Source of the DNA: an uncultured Fretibacterium sp.
Lineage (GTDB): Bacteria; Synergistota; Synergistia; Synergistales; Aminobacteriaceae
Assembly: GCA_937915755.1 (NCBI GenBank)
Contig: CALGGR010000220.1
Span: forward strand, 1 to 64,000
Reading direction: 5' to 3'
DNA: 64,000 nucleotides
The notes beneath the pieces were generated by a model that had not been told where the DNA came from, did no database searches, and was given only the letters and a program-made list of their open reading frames with translations. A program made the translations under genes and the position numbers. Positions 26,042-33,846 of the stretch are shown one piece after another; within the stretch, counting starts at the first letter, position 1; each line of letters begins with the position of its first letter.

Positions 26042-26566
26042 TTACTTTGTTGAAGGTGTGAGGAGAAGCCTCATGTATCTGCCTTCCATCATGGGCTTTG
26101 ACTCGCATTTCCCGACATCTTCGCATTCGGCGATAACGCGGTTCAAAACTTCCTCGCCCTTGTTCAGGAATGACATCTCGCGTCCCCTGAAGAACACTGA
26201 GACTTTTACCCTGTGCCCTTTCTCAAGGAACTGCCTTACTGCCTTAGTCTTGAAATCGAAATCGTGGTCATCAATTTTTGGCCGCATCTTGATTTCCTTG
26301 AGTTCCTGAACTTTCTGCTTCTTCCGGGCGTCTTTCTCCTTCTTCTGAAGCTGGTAGCGGTACTTCCCGTAGTCCATGATTCGGCACACGGGAGGCTGTG
26401 CTAACGGTGCAACTTCGACGAGGTCGAGAGACTGTTCCTGCGCCATACGTATGGCATCAATCGTGTTTGTTACTCCAACTTTCACGCCGTTTTCGTCAAC
26501 AAGGAGAACCTGTGATGAGGTTATCTCGTTGTTGATGCGCGGTGTATTTTCTTCGTTGCCGGGCAA
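26042..26566 (-). CDS. infC: Translation initiation factor IF-3
   Basis: 174 residues. The N-terminal domain begins PRINNEITSSQVLLVDENG, and the C-terminal domain contains KQKVQELKEIKMRPKID and RVKVSVFFRGRE. IF-3 binds the 30S subunit, checks initiator tRNA and start-codon pairing and prevents premature 50S joining. The start codon is TTG (26566-26564), preceded by a strong AAAGGAGGAGG. No in-frame ATG precedes the conserved residues. In E. coli, infC uses a rare AUU start so that IF-3 limits its own translation; a TTG here could do the same. It is first of the infC-rpmI-rplT-pheS-pheT operon. Confidence 0.96.
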   Translation of the reverse strand: MPGNEENTPRINNEITSSQVLLVDENGVKVGVTNTIDAIRMAQEQSLDLVEVAPLAQPPVCRIMDYGKYRYQLQKKEKDARKKQKVQELKEIKMRPKIDDHDFDFKTKAVRQFLEKGHRVKVSVFFRGREMSFLNKGEEVLNRVIAECEDVGKCESKPMMEGRYMRLLLTPSTK

Positions 26567-26616
26567 TAATTCCTCCTCCTTTCAAAATCTGCCGCAGCTT
26601 TGTCGAGAGTGCATAA

Positions 26617-26656
26617 CAAAAATCAGGGTGGCTCATTTCACTGCAAGCCTGACCCT
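26617..26656 (-). promoter_or_regulatory. Attenuator-like hairpin in the infC leader
   Basis: On the minus strand AGGGT plus GGCT pairs with AGCC plus ACCCT (26656-26625), followed by GATTTTTG. It lies between the predicted promoter (26744-26772) and the infC TTG. A terminator-like hairpin in this place is the arrangement known for L20-controlled infC leaders in Bacillus. Whether an L20-binding fold exists here was not established. Confidence 0.55.
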
Positions 26657-26743
26657 GACCGTTATACGCATATAGATTCAGAGTATTGGCTTCTTAGTTC
26701 CCCGTCAGCATTAGAGGCCGAAACAGGAGAGCCTGTGTGTGAG

Positions 26744-26772
26744 AATATATCACATTGAGCGGGCAAACGCAA
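26744..26772 (-). promoter_or_regulatory. Promoter of the infC operon
   Basis: On the minus strand TTGCGT (26772-26767), a 17-base spacer, then TATATT (26749-26744). It gives a leader of about 170 bases. A TATAAT at 26781-26786 on the plus strand probably serves the divergent Rpn-family gene. Confidence 0.6.
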
Positions 26773-26811
26773 TTAGTTGTTATAATTCTTTTCACTTTGA
26801 AGGGAGGTAGA

Positions 26812-27618
26812 ATGATGGCAAGGAAAAAGTTTGAGATTACTCCTGAACAGATACAGGACTTTCGGAATGCCACATTGATGGATGACGTTTTCATGAAGGC
26901 ATTTTTCGAGGATAATATCCCTGCTACTGAGACTATTCTGCGTATAATAATGGACAAGCCGGATCTCGTAGTGATTTCCATGAGTACGCAGGAAACATTG
27001 AAGGGGTTCGACGGTTCACGGGGCGTTGTATTTGACGTTTACGCTGTGGACTCCAAAGATACTCAGTATGATATTGAGGTTCAGAACAAGCCGGACGGAG
27101 CAACTCCGTTCAGGGCGGATTTCAACAGCGCAATGATGACGGTCAGGACGCTGAAGAAACGGGAAGATTTCTCCACGCTTTCGGAACGAGAACGTGTGGT
27201 GATATTCATAACAGCTACAGACGTTCTCAAGGGCGGGCTGCCGATCTACAGGATTGACCGCGTTATAAAAGAGACTGGGCAGGATTTTGGCGACAAAAAT
27301 CACATAATCTATGTCAACGTGTCGCATGAAGGTTTGGAGTCGGAGCTTGGGAAGCTGATTCACGATTTCAGAAACGGAGATGAAGGGTCGTGGTATCATT
27401 CTGAATGGCAGGCAAAAGCAAAGGAAGCGAGGAAGAAATTCATGAAATCATGGGAAGTAAGAGAAGAACAGGTAAGGACTGATGAGAAAGCTGTAACCAG
27501 TGAGAATATTGCGCTGAACTTCATTAAGATGGGAAAACTTGCGTTTGAGGAAATAGCAAGAGGTTGTAACCTCACGTTACAGCAGGTGAAAGACCTCGCA
27601 GCTACAGTCAAAGCCTAA
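26812..27618 (+). CDS. Rpn/PD-(D/E)XK nuclease-family protein
   Basis: 268 residues, of the family annotated as recombination-promoting nuclease (Rpn) or PD-(D/E)XK-family transposase. The fold signature is KAFFED near the N-terminus, then FDVYAVDSKDTQYDIEVQNK, in which D, E and the Q-x-K stand at the nuclease active-site positions. The C-terminal region (about 200-268) is charged and helical and ends in a helix-turn-helix-like LAFEEIARGCNLTLQQVK. Such genes are dispersed and often multi-copy; in E. coli Rpn proteins cut DNA in recA-independent recombination. It stands alone between its own promoter and terminator. The ATG pair at 26812/26815 follows GGGAGGT. Confidence 0.85.
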   Translation: MMARKKFEITPEQIQDFRNATLMDDVFMKAFFEDNIPATETILRIIMDKPDLVVISMSTQETLKGFDGSRGVVFDVYAVDSKDTQYDIEVQNKPDGATPFRADFNSAMMTVRTLKKREDFSTLSERERVVIFITATDVLKGGLPIYRIDRVIKETGQDFGDKNHIIYVNVSHEGLESELGKLIHDFRNGDEGSWYHSEWQAKAKEARKKFMKSWEVREEQVRTDEKAVTSENIALNFIKMGKLAFEEIARGCNLTLQQVKDLAATVKA

Positions 27619-27630
27619 GGACATTCTCAT

Positions 27631-27670
27631 GAAGGCCACTCCTGAAAATCATACGGCCTTCCTTATTTTT
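27631..27670 (+). terminator. Rho-independent terminator of the Rpn gene
   Basis: GAAGGCC (27631-27637) pairs with GGCCTTC (27655-27661), followed by CTTATTTTT. Confidence 0.88.
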
Positions 27671-27801
27671 GTGTGAACCACCGCTATACATGACGAAAAT
27701 TTGGAGGGTGGATAATTAGCACTCAGTATTAGGATCAAGACATGCTGCGCGAAATATGATATTGTTATCTAAATGCTGAAAATTCAGGAGGTAAATTGTA
27801 C

Positions 27802-28530
27802 ATGAAAGAATTATGCTTTGCTTTGCTGATAGTTCTTGTTACTTCGAGTTCTGCCTTCTCAACAACTATGTCAGCCAGAAAGTATAAATGTTCGGTCTGC
27901 GGAGCTGAAGACGAATACCGCGTAATAACGAGCACAAACGCATTCGGCCCGGCAGATCTTGACCTTCGCCCGCCGGAAATGCAGAGAAGCACAATGCCTC
28001 TTTGGGTTCAGGAATGCTCCGGGTGCGGCTACACAGCGTCTGAGATTTCTGATGCCTGCGAGGTTAATCCTGATTTCCTGAAGTCAGAAGGCTATATCTC
28101 CTGCGAGGGTATGAAGTTCAAGTCGAAACTTGCGGCGAAATTCTACAGGCAGTATATGCTGGCGAGGGAATGCGGGAAAACCAGGGAGGCTCTTTTTGCG
28201 GTGCTTCATTCTGCGTGGTCGTGTGATGACGAGAAAGACAGCGCCAACGCCAGGCTGTGCAGGGAGAAGGCCGCCTCTCTTGCTGGTGAACTCATAGCGG
28301 GCGGAAGTCTGATAGACTCTCAGCGTGAAAACATTATGCTAATGAGGGCTGATATTCTCAGGAGGTCAGGGCATTTCGAGGAAGTGATCAGCCAGTACTC
28401 AGATGTAAAATTCGTCGGAGGTGGCAGGAATAATCCTGAAGTCATGAATGCGATTGTGAAATTTCAGGTTGAGAAGGCTCTGAAAGAGGATACAAGCTGC
28501 TACACTATTGCTGATGCCCTCGGAGAATAA
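27802..28530 (+). CDS. DUF2225-like protein with signal peptide and zinc-ribbon Cys pairs
   Basis: 242 residues. A hydrophobic N-terminus (1-22) looks like a signal peptide. It is followed by two Cys pairs, KYKCSVCGAED and QECSGCGYTAS, spaced like a zinc ribbon and resembling DUF2225 proteins. The rest is helical, with TPR-like character around FEEVISQYSD. DUF2225 proteins are usually cytoplasmic, so an export signal is unusual if real. ATG 27802 is preferred over TTG 27796 because AGGAGG is well spaced from it. The next gene begins 7 bases after its stop. Function unknown. Confidence 0.65.
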   Translation: MKELCFALLIVLVTSSSAFSTTMSARKYKCSVCGAEDEYRVITSTNAFGPADLDLRPPEMQRSTMPLWVQECSGCGYTASEISDACEVNPDFLKSEGYISCEGMKFKSKLAAKFYRQYMLARECGKTREALFAVLHSAWSCDDEKDSANARLCREKAASLAGELIAGGSLIDSQRENIMLMRADILRRSGHFEEVISQYSDVKFVGGGRNNPEVMNAIVKFQVEKALKEDTSCYTIADALGE

Positions 28531-28537
28531 TGACAAA

Positions 28538-29017
28538 ATGAATGAAGTCTTGGAACGTTTGAAGGAATTGGGGATTAAGTACGAGCTTGATGAGCATGAA
28601 GCGGTCTTCACGATGGAGGCAATATCCGAGCTTGGGCTGGACAAGAGGGGAATGATGCCCGTTAATCTCTTTCTTAGGGACTACAAGGGGAAGCGTCATT
28701 TCCTCGTGATACATGACGGTGAAAAGCAGACGGACTTGACGAAGTTACGGGAGCAAATCGGCTGTACGCGCCTGAGTTTCGGGTCCGAAGAAAGGCTGAT
28801 GAAGCACTTGGGATTAACGCCCGGTTCTGTCTCACCTTTCGGCCTGATCAACAACGCTAATCACGATGTCGAGCTTGTGATTGATGAGAGCATTCGGGGA
28901 CGTGAGAAGCTGGGATTTCACCCGAACACGAATACTGCGACTGTTTGGATCAGCTGGGAAGGCTTCATGAAATTTGTTGAGGCTTGCGGGAATCCTGTGA
29001 AGTTTGTGGACTGCTGA
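28538..29017 (+). CDS. Prolyl-tRNA editing protein, YbaK/ProX family
   Basis: 159 residues from ATG 28538. YbaK/aminoacyl-tRNA deacylase fold, closest in appearance to ProX/PrdX, which hydrolyses Ala mischarged on tRNA-Pro. Seen: VFTMEAISELG, the conserved core KNLFL-type segment as VNLFLRDYKGKRHFLVIH, and GLTPGSVSPFGLINN, a family hallmark. Free-standing deacylases of this kind supplement ProRS editing. It lies directly downstream of the DUF2225-like gene, probably in the same transcript, with CGGAG upstream of the ATG. Confidence 0.88.
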   Translation: MNEVLERLKELGIKYELDEHEAVFTMEAISELGLDKRGMMPVNLFLRDYKGKRHFLVIHDGEKQTDLTKLREQIGCTRLSFGSEERLMKHLGLTPGSVSPFGLINNANHDVELVIDESIRGREKLGFHPNTNTATVWISWEGFMKFVEACGNPVKFVDC

Positions 29018-29050
29018 GAAAAATTGTCCCCCTCCGTTTCGTGGAAGGGG
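29016..29050 (-). terminator. Terminator of the secreted unknown gene
   Basis: On the minus strand CCCCTTCC and GGAGGGGG form a stem, followed by ACAATTTTTC. It may serve the plus-strand ProX gene too, but the T run points to the minus strand. Confidence 0.65.
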
Positions 29051-29071
29051 CATCGTGATTGCTATTCTGTA

Positions 29072-29800
29072 TTACTTATTGTACATGCTCCAGAATATAG
29101 CTGTGTTAAAAACTGAAAGTCCTAACTGCCTTGTTTGTTTGTTGGCAAAGTCTAGGGCTTTTTTTGAAATTATGCCATCAGGGTTAGAACGTCCTCCTGT
29201 TCCATCATAGAAAATTTCTGTGATACGACCGTTTTCACACTTGATAACAGCAATAGGAAATTCAGCATCACTTTCCAACTCGACAGGCCCGGCAAAGAAA
29301 ATTATATTTCCTTTCTTGGAGTACAGAGTATGTTTTGGAACTGTCTTTTTTGTTACTTTGTAGCCCAGAAAACGCTCTAAATCCTGTACGCTGGAGCCGA
29401 CATGAATACCGCCAGCGAAAGAAAATTTAGGGTCAGCTGTCTTGAAATAAAGAGGATAGAATTTCTTATCCTTCCCTGCAATTCCTAACACAACGGTTTT
29501 GTCTTTTGCACATACTTTATTCCATATTATGCTTGATGTATAAGGAACATAATCTCCCATGACGTCCATGTCGTAATACTGGCGTTCTTTCTTGGTCAGC
29601 TTAACTTCAAAAACGGGCTTGTTATATTGTGCTATTTGTTTAGCTAATTTCTCTACGCTATCTGCGATAAGAAAAATATCCTTTCTATCTCCGAAAAACA
29701 TATAATCTAAATCCTCAAAGGCTCGCGCAAAGACAGGCTCAATACTCACAATTAGGCACGATACAACAAGAAGCCAAAGTGTAACCTTCTTCATGTTCAT
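29072..29800 (-). CDS. Secreted protein of unknown function
   Basis: 242 residues with an N-terminal signal peptide (about 1-26, ending FARA). The mature part is mixed alpha/beta and Lys-rich, with a segment GGIHVGSSVQDLERFLGYK that resembles the start of periplasmic beta-lactamase-inhibitor-like or SmpA-type modules, though not enough for a call. I do not recognise a family. An AGGAGG precedes the ATG (29800 or 29794). The AT content looks higher than in its neighbours. It has its own minus-strand promoter (29966-29974) and terminator. Confidence 0.65.
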   Translation of the reverse strand: MNMKKVTLWLLVVSCLIVSIEPVFARAFEDLDYMFFGDRKDIFLIADSVEKLAKQIAQYNKPVFEVKLTKKERQYYDMDVMGDYVPYTSSIIWNKVCAKDKTVVLGIAGKDKKFYPLYFKTADPKFSFAGGIHVGSSVQDLERFLGYKVTKKTVPKHTLYSKKGNIIFFAGPVELESDAEFPIAVIKCENGRITEIFYDGTGGRSNPDGIISKKALDFANKQTRQLGLSVFNTAIFWSMYNK

Positions 29801-29965
29801 TCACCTCCTTTTGTAGCTTAGGAATATTATCTCCGAAAATTTTACAACGAAATCCATAACACACATGACCGCCCCCAACCGCACTATGATATGATACACA
29901 GCATTGGAAATAGGAGGAGGCGGTAAGAATATTCTTTGCCGTGTGTTTGGTTTCGTGTTGAAATA

Positions 29966-29974
29966 ATTATAGCA
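29966..29974 (-). promoter_or_regulatory. Extended -10 promoter for the secreted unknown
   Basis: On the minus strand TGcTATAAT (29974-29966). It leaves a leader of about 155 bases before the ATG at 29800, containing G-rich runs but no recognised riboswitch. Confidence 0.5.
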
Positions 29975-30031
29975 TACTCCTCTTATTTTCGTACCCACTT
30001 TACGGAATTGTTCCTGAAAAATTATCCCGTC

Positions 30032-31135
30032 TCATATCACACTCAAGCTCTGGTTATCATTCACCGTAAGGCACTCGCAGCCGTCCTCAGTAATAAGATA
30101 GTCGTCCTCAATCCTAAGTCCTCCCCAGCCCTCAATATATATTCCCGGTTCAACCGTAACAACATCTCCGGCCATGAGAATATCCTTTGAAGTCCGCGAC
30201 AATCTCGGTGCCTCGTGAACCTCAAGCCCCAACCCATGACCAAGCCCGTGAACAAACTTATCCCCGTACCCAGCATCAGCAATTACCTTCCTTGCAACAG
30301 CGTCAACATCACAACCCTTAATTCCCGGACGCAATGCCTTCACAGCCTCACTGTGTGCCCTCAGCAAGACATCGTTGATTTCACGCGCCTTATCGCTTAC
30401 ATTGCCAAGCGCGAAATTCCTCGTTATGTCGCTCATGTAGCCCCCGACCATCGCACCGTAGTCAACCGTAACAGTCTCACCGTCAGCAAAAGTTTTCGGC
30501 GTTGCAGGAGCATGGCACATGGCCGAGCGTTCACCAGACGCAACAATGAAATCATCATGCGCCCAGCCCTTTTCAGCTCCGAGACGCTTAATCTCACCCG
30601 TCAGTAAAATCTCAAACTCAACTTCAGACATTCCTACGTGAGAAATCTTCAGGACGTTGCCCAGAGCCTCACGACCAATTCGCCCGGCCTCGCGGATTAG
30701 TGAGACTTCATGAGCGTCCTTAGTCCTCCGTAATTTCGGAATCATTCCCGACGCGTCAAGCCATTCGCATTTTACGGGCGCAAAACTTTTCGTGAACGTT
30801 GCGTGTGAAATCTTTTCGGCCTCGAAACCTGCCCGCGAATATCCACCGTCAGAAACTGCCTTAGCGATATATTCCGGCATTGAAAGCTCAGACTGTATGA
30901 TGATGTTGAAGGGTGTCTGCGCTTTAGACTGAGTTGTGTAACGCCCGTCAGTGATGAGTGTTGCGCTGTCCATCGTGATTATGAGACCTGCCGAGCTTCC
31001 CCTGAATCCCGAAATGTAATGACAGCTCTCAGAGTTCGCACGTTCGTCAACAATCAGCGTAAAAACTTCAAGCCCTTTGTCTGCCATCAATGCACGTAAC
31101 TTCTCCACTCTTGACATGATAATTCCAGCGTTCAT
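30032..31135 (-). CDS. M24-family aminopeptidase (Xaa-Pro dipeptidase type)
   Basis: 367 residues. An N-terminal creatinase-like domain is followed by a pita-bread catalytic domain. Metal ligands are in VDYGAMVGGYMSDITRNF (two Asp), HGLGHGLGLEVHEAP (His), VEPGIYIEG (Glu) and GGLRIEDDYL (Glu). The family removes N-terminal residues before Pro or splits Xaa-Pro dipeptides, fitting an amino-acid fermenter. Its ATG overlaps the stop of the DUF4268 gene (TAATG), so it is probably read with the mrr-containing operon upstream, an unexpected partner. Confidence 0.9.
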   Translation of the reverse strand: MNAGIIMSRVEKLRALMADKGLEVFTLIVDERANSESCHYISGFRGSSAGLIITMDSATLITDGRYTTQSKAQTPFNIIIQSELSMPEYIAKAVSDGGYSRAGFEAEKISHATFTKSFAPVKCEWLDASGMIPKLRRTKDAHEVSLIREAGRIGREALGNVLKISHVGMSEVEFEILLTGEIKRLGAEKGWAHDDFIVASGERSAMCHAPATPKTFADGETVTVDYGAMVGGYMSDITRNFALGNVSDKAREINDVLLRAHSEAVKALRPGIKGCDVDAVARKVIADAGYGDKFVHGLGHGLGLEVHEAPRLSRTSKDILMAGDVVTVEPGIYIEGWGGLRIEDDYLITEDGCECLTVNDNQSLSVI

Positions 31136-32082
31136 TATTCCGCCTCCCTGATGTATTTCCCAAAGACCTCACGGATATTCAGAACTGATGACATGATCCA
31201 GTCGAACTGCTCCGGCCATGACGATTTGTCAGCGAGCCTTGCGGGGGATTTCTTTGCTCGGATTCTGTTGCCCTTCTTGTCGGGAAGTTCTAGCCAGTCG
31301 AATTTTAACCCTGTCTCGGATTCTATGTCGCCTTTATGTGCGAAAAGGTATGAGAATAATTCCTTGTCGTCTGCAATGTTGAGGCCAGCTTCGAGTTCGT
31401 CGCGTGTTTTTGCGATGATTATGCTGCAACCTGGCCTTCCAGTTCCAAAGACAACGCCGTAATTCGAGGAGGTCTGCCAACGTTTGTAGCTCGAGGAGAA
31501 TTTGGGATTGCTTCCTCCATCAAATGCGTAATCCTGAAATGCGTTCCAATAATCGAAGCGTAATTTCTCGACGTTGCTTGCGTCCTCTGAGATTTTCCGG
31601 ACTTCTTTGGCCCAGTTGTTGGGACGGGAAATGACCTCGAACTTAACGGCCGGTTCAGAGTCTCCTATCCTGAAGAGTTTCACCTCGCACAAGAATATTC
31701 CTGTGTTTCTTCGAGTTCTGGAGTTAAGCCATTCAACAGCGGCCTTGTGTTCTTCCTGAGCGTGCCTTACGATCCAGATTATTACGTCGGCGTTTTTCCC
31801 GGCTGCCAATGTGATGAGCTTTCCGAGACCTGAGTCGTCTGTCTGCGAAAAGTTGCTGATGATTATGATTCGCCTGTTTGTTCCCGATTCTGAGGCTAGA
31901 ATGTCAACGTGAAATTTTCCGACGGGGGATTGGGTTTCTTCTGCTGACATTTCGAGACCTGTTGATTCTGCAAGGAGGTTGATGTTCTCTTCCTTTGCGA
32001 GCCATTCCGTGAAGTCTTTCGCCACGTCCTGCCATATTGCGCGAATATCTGTAATTTCTTCGAGCCGTCCTAATACTGCCAT
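31135..32082 (-). CDS. DUF4268 protein with PD-(D/E)XK-like N-terminal domain
   Basis: 315 residues. The N-terminal half looks like a restriction-endonuclease fold: KFHVDILASESG, then RIIIISNFSQTDDSGLGKL, a region where nucleases carry D and E/Q-x-K, and ADVIIWIV. The C-terminal half begins KLRFDYWNAFQDYAFD, the DUF4268 signature. Such proteins are found beside restriction and defence genes, but no activity is established to my knowledge. ATG 32082 is selected because GAGGTG lies 8 bases before it. It follows mrr by 13 bases. Confidence 0.75.
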   Translation of the reverse strand: MAVLGRLEEITDIRAIWQDVAKDFTEWLAKEENINLLAESTGLEMSAEETQSPVGKFHVDILASESGTNRRIIIISNFSQTDDSGLGKLITLAAGKNADVIIWIVRHAQEEHKAAVEWLNSRTRRNTGIFLCEVKLFRIGDSEPAVKFEVISRPNNWAKEVRKISEDASNVEKLRFDYWNAFQDYAFDGGSNPKFSSSYKRWQTSSNYGVVFGTGRPGCSIIIAKTRDELEAGLNIADDKELFSYLFAHKGDIESETGLKFDWLELPDKKGNRIRAKKSPARLADKSSWPEQFDWIMSSVLNIREVFGKYIREAE

Positions 32083-32095
32083 AAATTTATCACCT

Positions 32096-33004
32096 CTATA
32101 ATTCTTCTGAGAAAAAATCACTGTCTACCTTTTTGATTTCATACACATGCTCAACTGAAACACCTACATTATGCTTTATCATCAAGCGTGTCAGAGCCGC
32201 TCCGCCAATCAGCACTACTTTTACCCCCGAGAGATTGGCGACATATTGCACAGCACCCTCCGAGAATTTTGCCGTTGTTATAAACAGTCCTCTTTGTGCC
32301 TGCTGACCTTGAAGGGCCCCGACAAACTTATGAAGCTCCGGCCTGCTTACAGTCTGCTCCGGAGACCATTGCTTTGCCTGAATGTAGATATTGCTGAAAC
32401 CGAGCTGATCTTCCCTTATAATGCCGTCAATACCGCCGTCATTAGTCAGCTGAGTCGTAGTGCCTGCGTCATCAATGCCGTTCCCATAACCCATACTCAG
32501 CAGCAATTTTACGACAAGCCTCTCGAAGCCGGAAGGTGACAGCTGCATAACCTCGTCCATCAATTGACTAGCAAGGACATCTGTTACCTGCCTGTACGCG
32601 GCATCAAGGGTTTCAGCGGGGGACTCTCCTCTTTCTGCTTCGAGCGGTTTACTGCTTTCAGAAGATGCAGCTTGAAAACTCCTGAAACTTCCAATCCTTG
32701 AGAGAAACTCAACATCTATTTTTTCTCCTGATTGGAGAGCTTTCCTGCCTGCTTCAGTTATTCGGTATTTTCCTTTCTGAGGCGTTTCAATTAGGCCGGC
32801 CTTATTAAGGTATGTTTTTGCCCATGATACACGATTCTCGAACTTAGTCTTTCCTCCGCCCGGCAGCATTTCCGATATATCTGCCTGCGTTAAATTCATT
32901 TTACAGGCAATTATCTCCCGCACCTCTTTTGTTGTATGAAGTCCACCATCCCTTAAAGCATTCAGGAAACCCTCGAATAATTCGAAGAATTTAGGTATTG
33001 CCAT
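32096..33004 (-). CDS. mrr: Mrr-type restriction endonuclease
   Basis: 302 residues. The N-terminal Mrr winged-helix domain (about 5-90) includes ENRVSWAKTYLNKAGLIETP and GKYRITEAGRKAL. After a linker the catalytic domain shows GFERLVVKLLLSMGYG, NDGGIDGIIREDQLG and IYIQAKQW, the D...QxK motif of the Mrr_cat nuclease. Type IV Mrr enzymes cut methylated foreign DNA. No methyltransferase lies nearby, which fits type IV. It is the second gene of a minus-strand set: unknown, mrr, DUF4268, M24 peptidase. Confidence 0.92.
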   Translation of the reverse strand: MAIPKFFELFEGFLNALRDGGLHTTKEVREIIACKMNLTQADISEMLPGGGKTKFENRVSWAKTYLNKAGLIETPQKGKYRITEAGRKALQSGEKIDVEFLSRIGSFRSFQAASSESSKPLEAERGESPAETLDAAYRQVTDVLASQLMDEVMQLSPSGFERLVVKLLLSMGYGNGIDDAGTTTQLTNDGGIDGIIREDQLGFSNIYIQAKQWSPEQTVSRPELHKFVGALQGQQAQRGLFITTAKFSEGAVQYVANLSGVKVVLIGGAALTRLMIKHNVGVSVEHVYEIKKVDSDFFSEEL

Positions 33005-33042
33005 AAAATTATCTCCTTCGTTTCGCTGTCATTGCTGCTATC

Positions 33043-33711
33043 TCACCTTGTCCTGATGCTTTGGTGAATGACGGGTATTTCCCCTTTACTTGATTTGAAG
33101 CCAAATATTTCAGGAGAAGATTTTCCCTGCGCAAGTATTTTGTCTTCGAGTTCTCTGGAATGTTCACGGATAAAGTCAGCTTGAGAGCCATTAAGCCTCT
33201 TGAGAAAATGTATTCTGTACTCCCAATCGTGAGGGCATGGCCTGGTTATTGTTTCCGGTTTCTTTGCCATTCGCTCGACTACTATAACATCGCCGTCGTC
33301 AGCCCTATATTTCTTCGTTATCTTCACGAGCTTGTATGTTATGGTCTTACCTTTATTCTTGTCGTGGAGATTGCAGAGTATAAGGTATTTCGGACCCACG
33401 TAGCCTTCGTCCCTCTGAAGAGCAATATCTTCGTTAGCCGTCTTCCACGTTAGATACCTGTTGTGCGCAGAGTTATCGGGATCATATTCAGGTTGTAACT
33501 TTCTCGGAAAAATTTCGGCTACGATCCAGTTGAACTCTCTTTCGTCTTCATCTTGAAAATACGTACTGAACGATAATATATCGATCCACTTTCCAGTAGT
33601 GTCTACAGCTTTGACCACATCACGCACAACAAATACTGCCGCCGATTCCCCGCTTTTAACGTAGCGTATATAATCAGCATCGTGCTTCCATTCATTGTTA
33701 CTCAAAGGCAT
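33043..33711 (-). CDS. Unknown protein leading the mrr operon
   Basis: 222 residues from ATG 33711. Largely alpha/beta and charged, with no signal peptide or membrane segment. Segments such as ESAAVFVVRDVVKAVDTTGKW and GPKYLILCNLHDKNKGKT suggest a small nucleic-acid-binding or sensor domain, but I do not recognise a family. AAAGAAG lies upstream of the ATG. The gene ends 38 bases before mrr on the same strand and has a good promoter at 33749-33777, so it probably belongs to the same functional unit. Confidence 0.6.
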   Translation of the reverse strand: MPLSNNEWKHDADYIRYVKSGESAAVFVVRDVVKAVDTTGKWIDILSFSTYFQDEDEREFNWIVAEIFPRKLQPEYDPDNSAHNRYLTWKTANEDIALQRDEGYVGPKYLILCNLHDKNKGKTITYKLVKITKKYRADDGDVIVVERMAKKPETITRPCPHDWEYRIHFLKRLNGSQADFIREHSRELEDKILAQGKSSPEIFGFKSSKGEIPVIHQSIRTR

Positions 33712-33748
33712 CGCTCTTCTTTCTTTATCGTGTTGATAGCGTTTATAT

Positions 33749-33777
33749 TCTATATTATTGCATAATTGAATGAACAA
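33749..33777 (-). promoter_or_regulatory. Promoter of the mrr operon
   Basis: On the minus strand TTGTTC (33777-33772), a 17-base spacer, then TATAGA (33754-33749). It lies about 38 bases before the ATG at 33711. Confidence 0.6.
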
Positions 33778-33846
33778 GTTACATCTCAAAAATCGACATA
33801 ATGGTGTAAACTTTAGCCCAACAAAAATTTCACAGGAGGAATCACA

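Noticed and set aside
33009..33191. 60-codon minus-strand frame overlapping the end of the mrr-operon unknown gene
   Set aside because: Basic and low-complexity in the wrong frame. The overlapping 222-residue gene has the better start and promoter.
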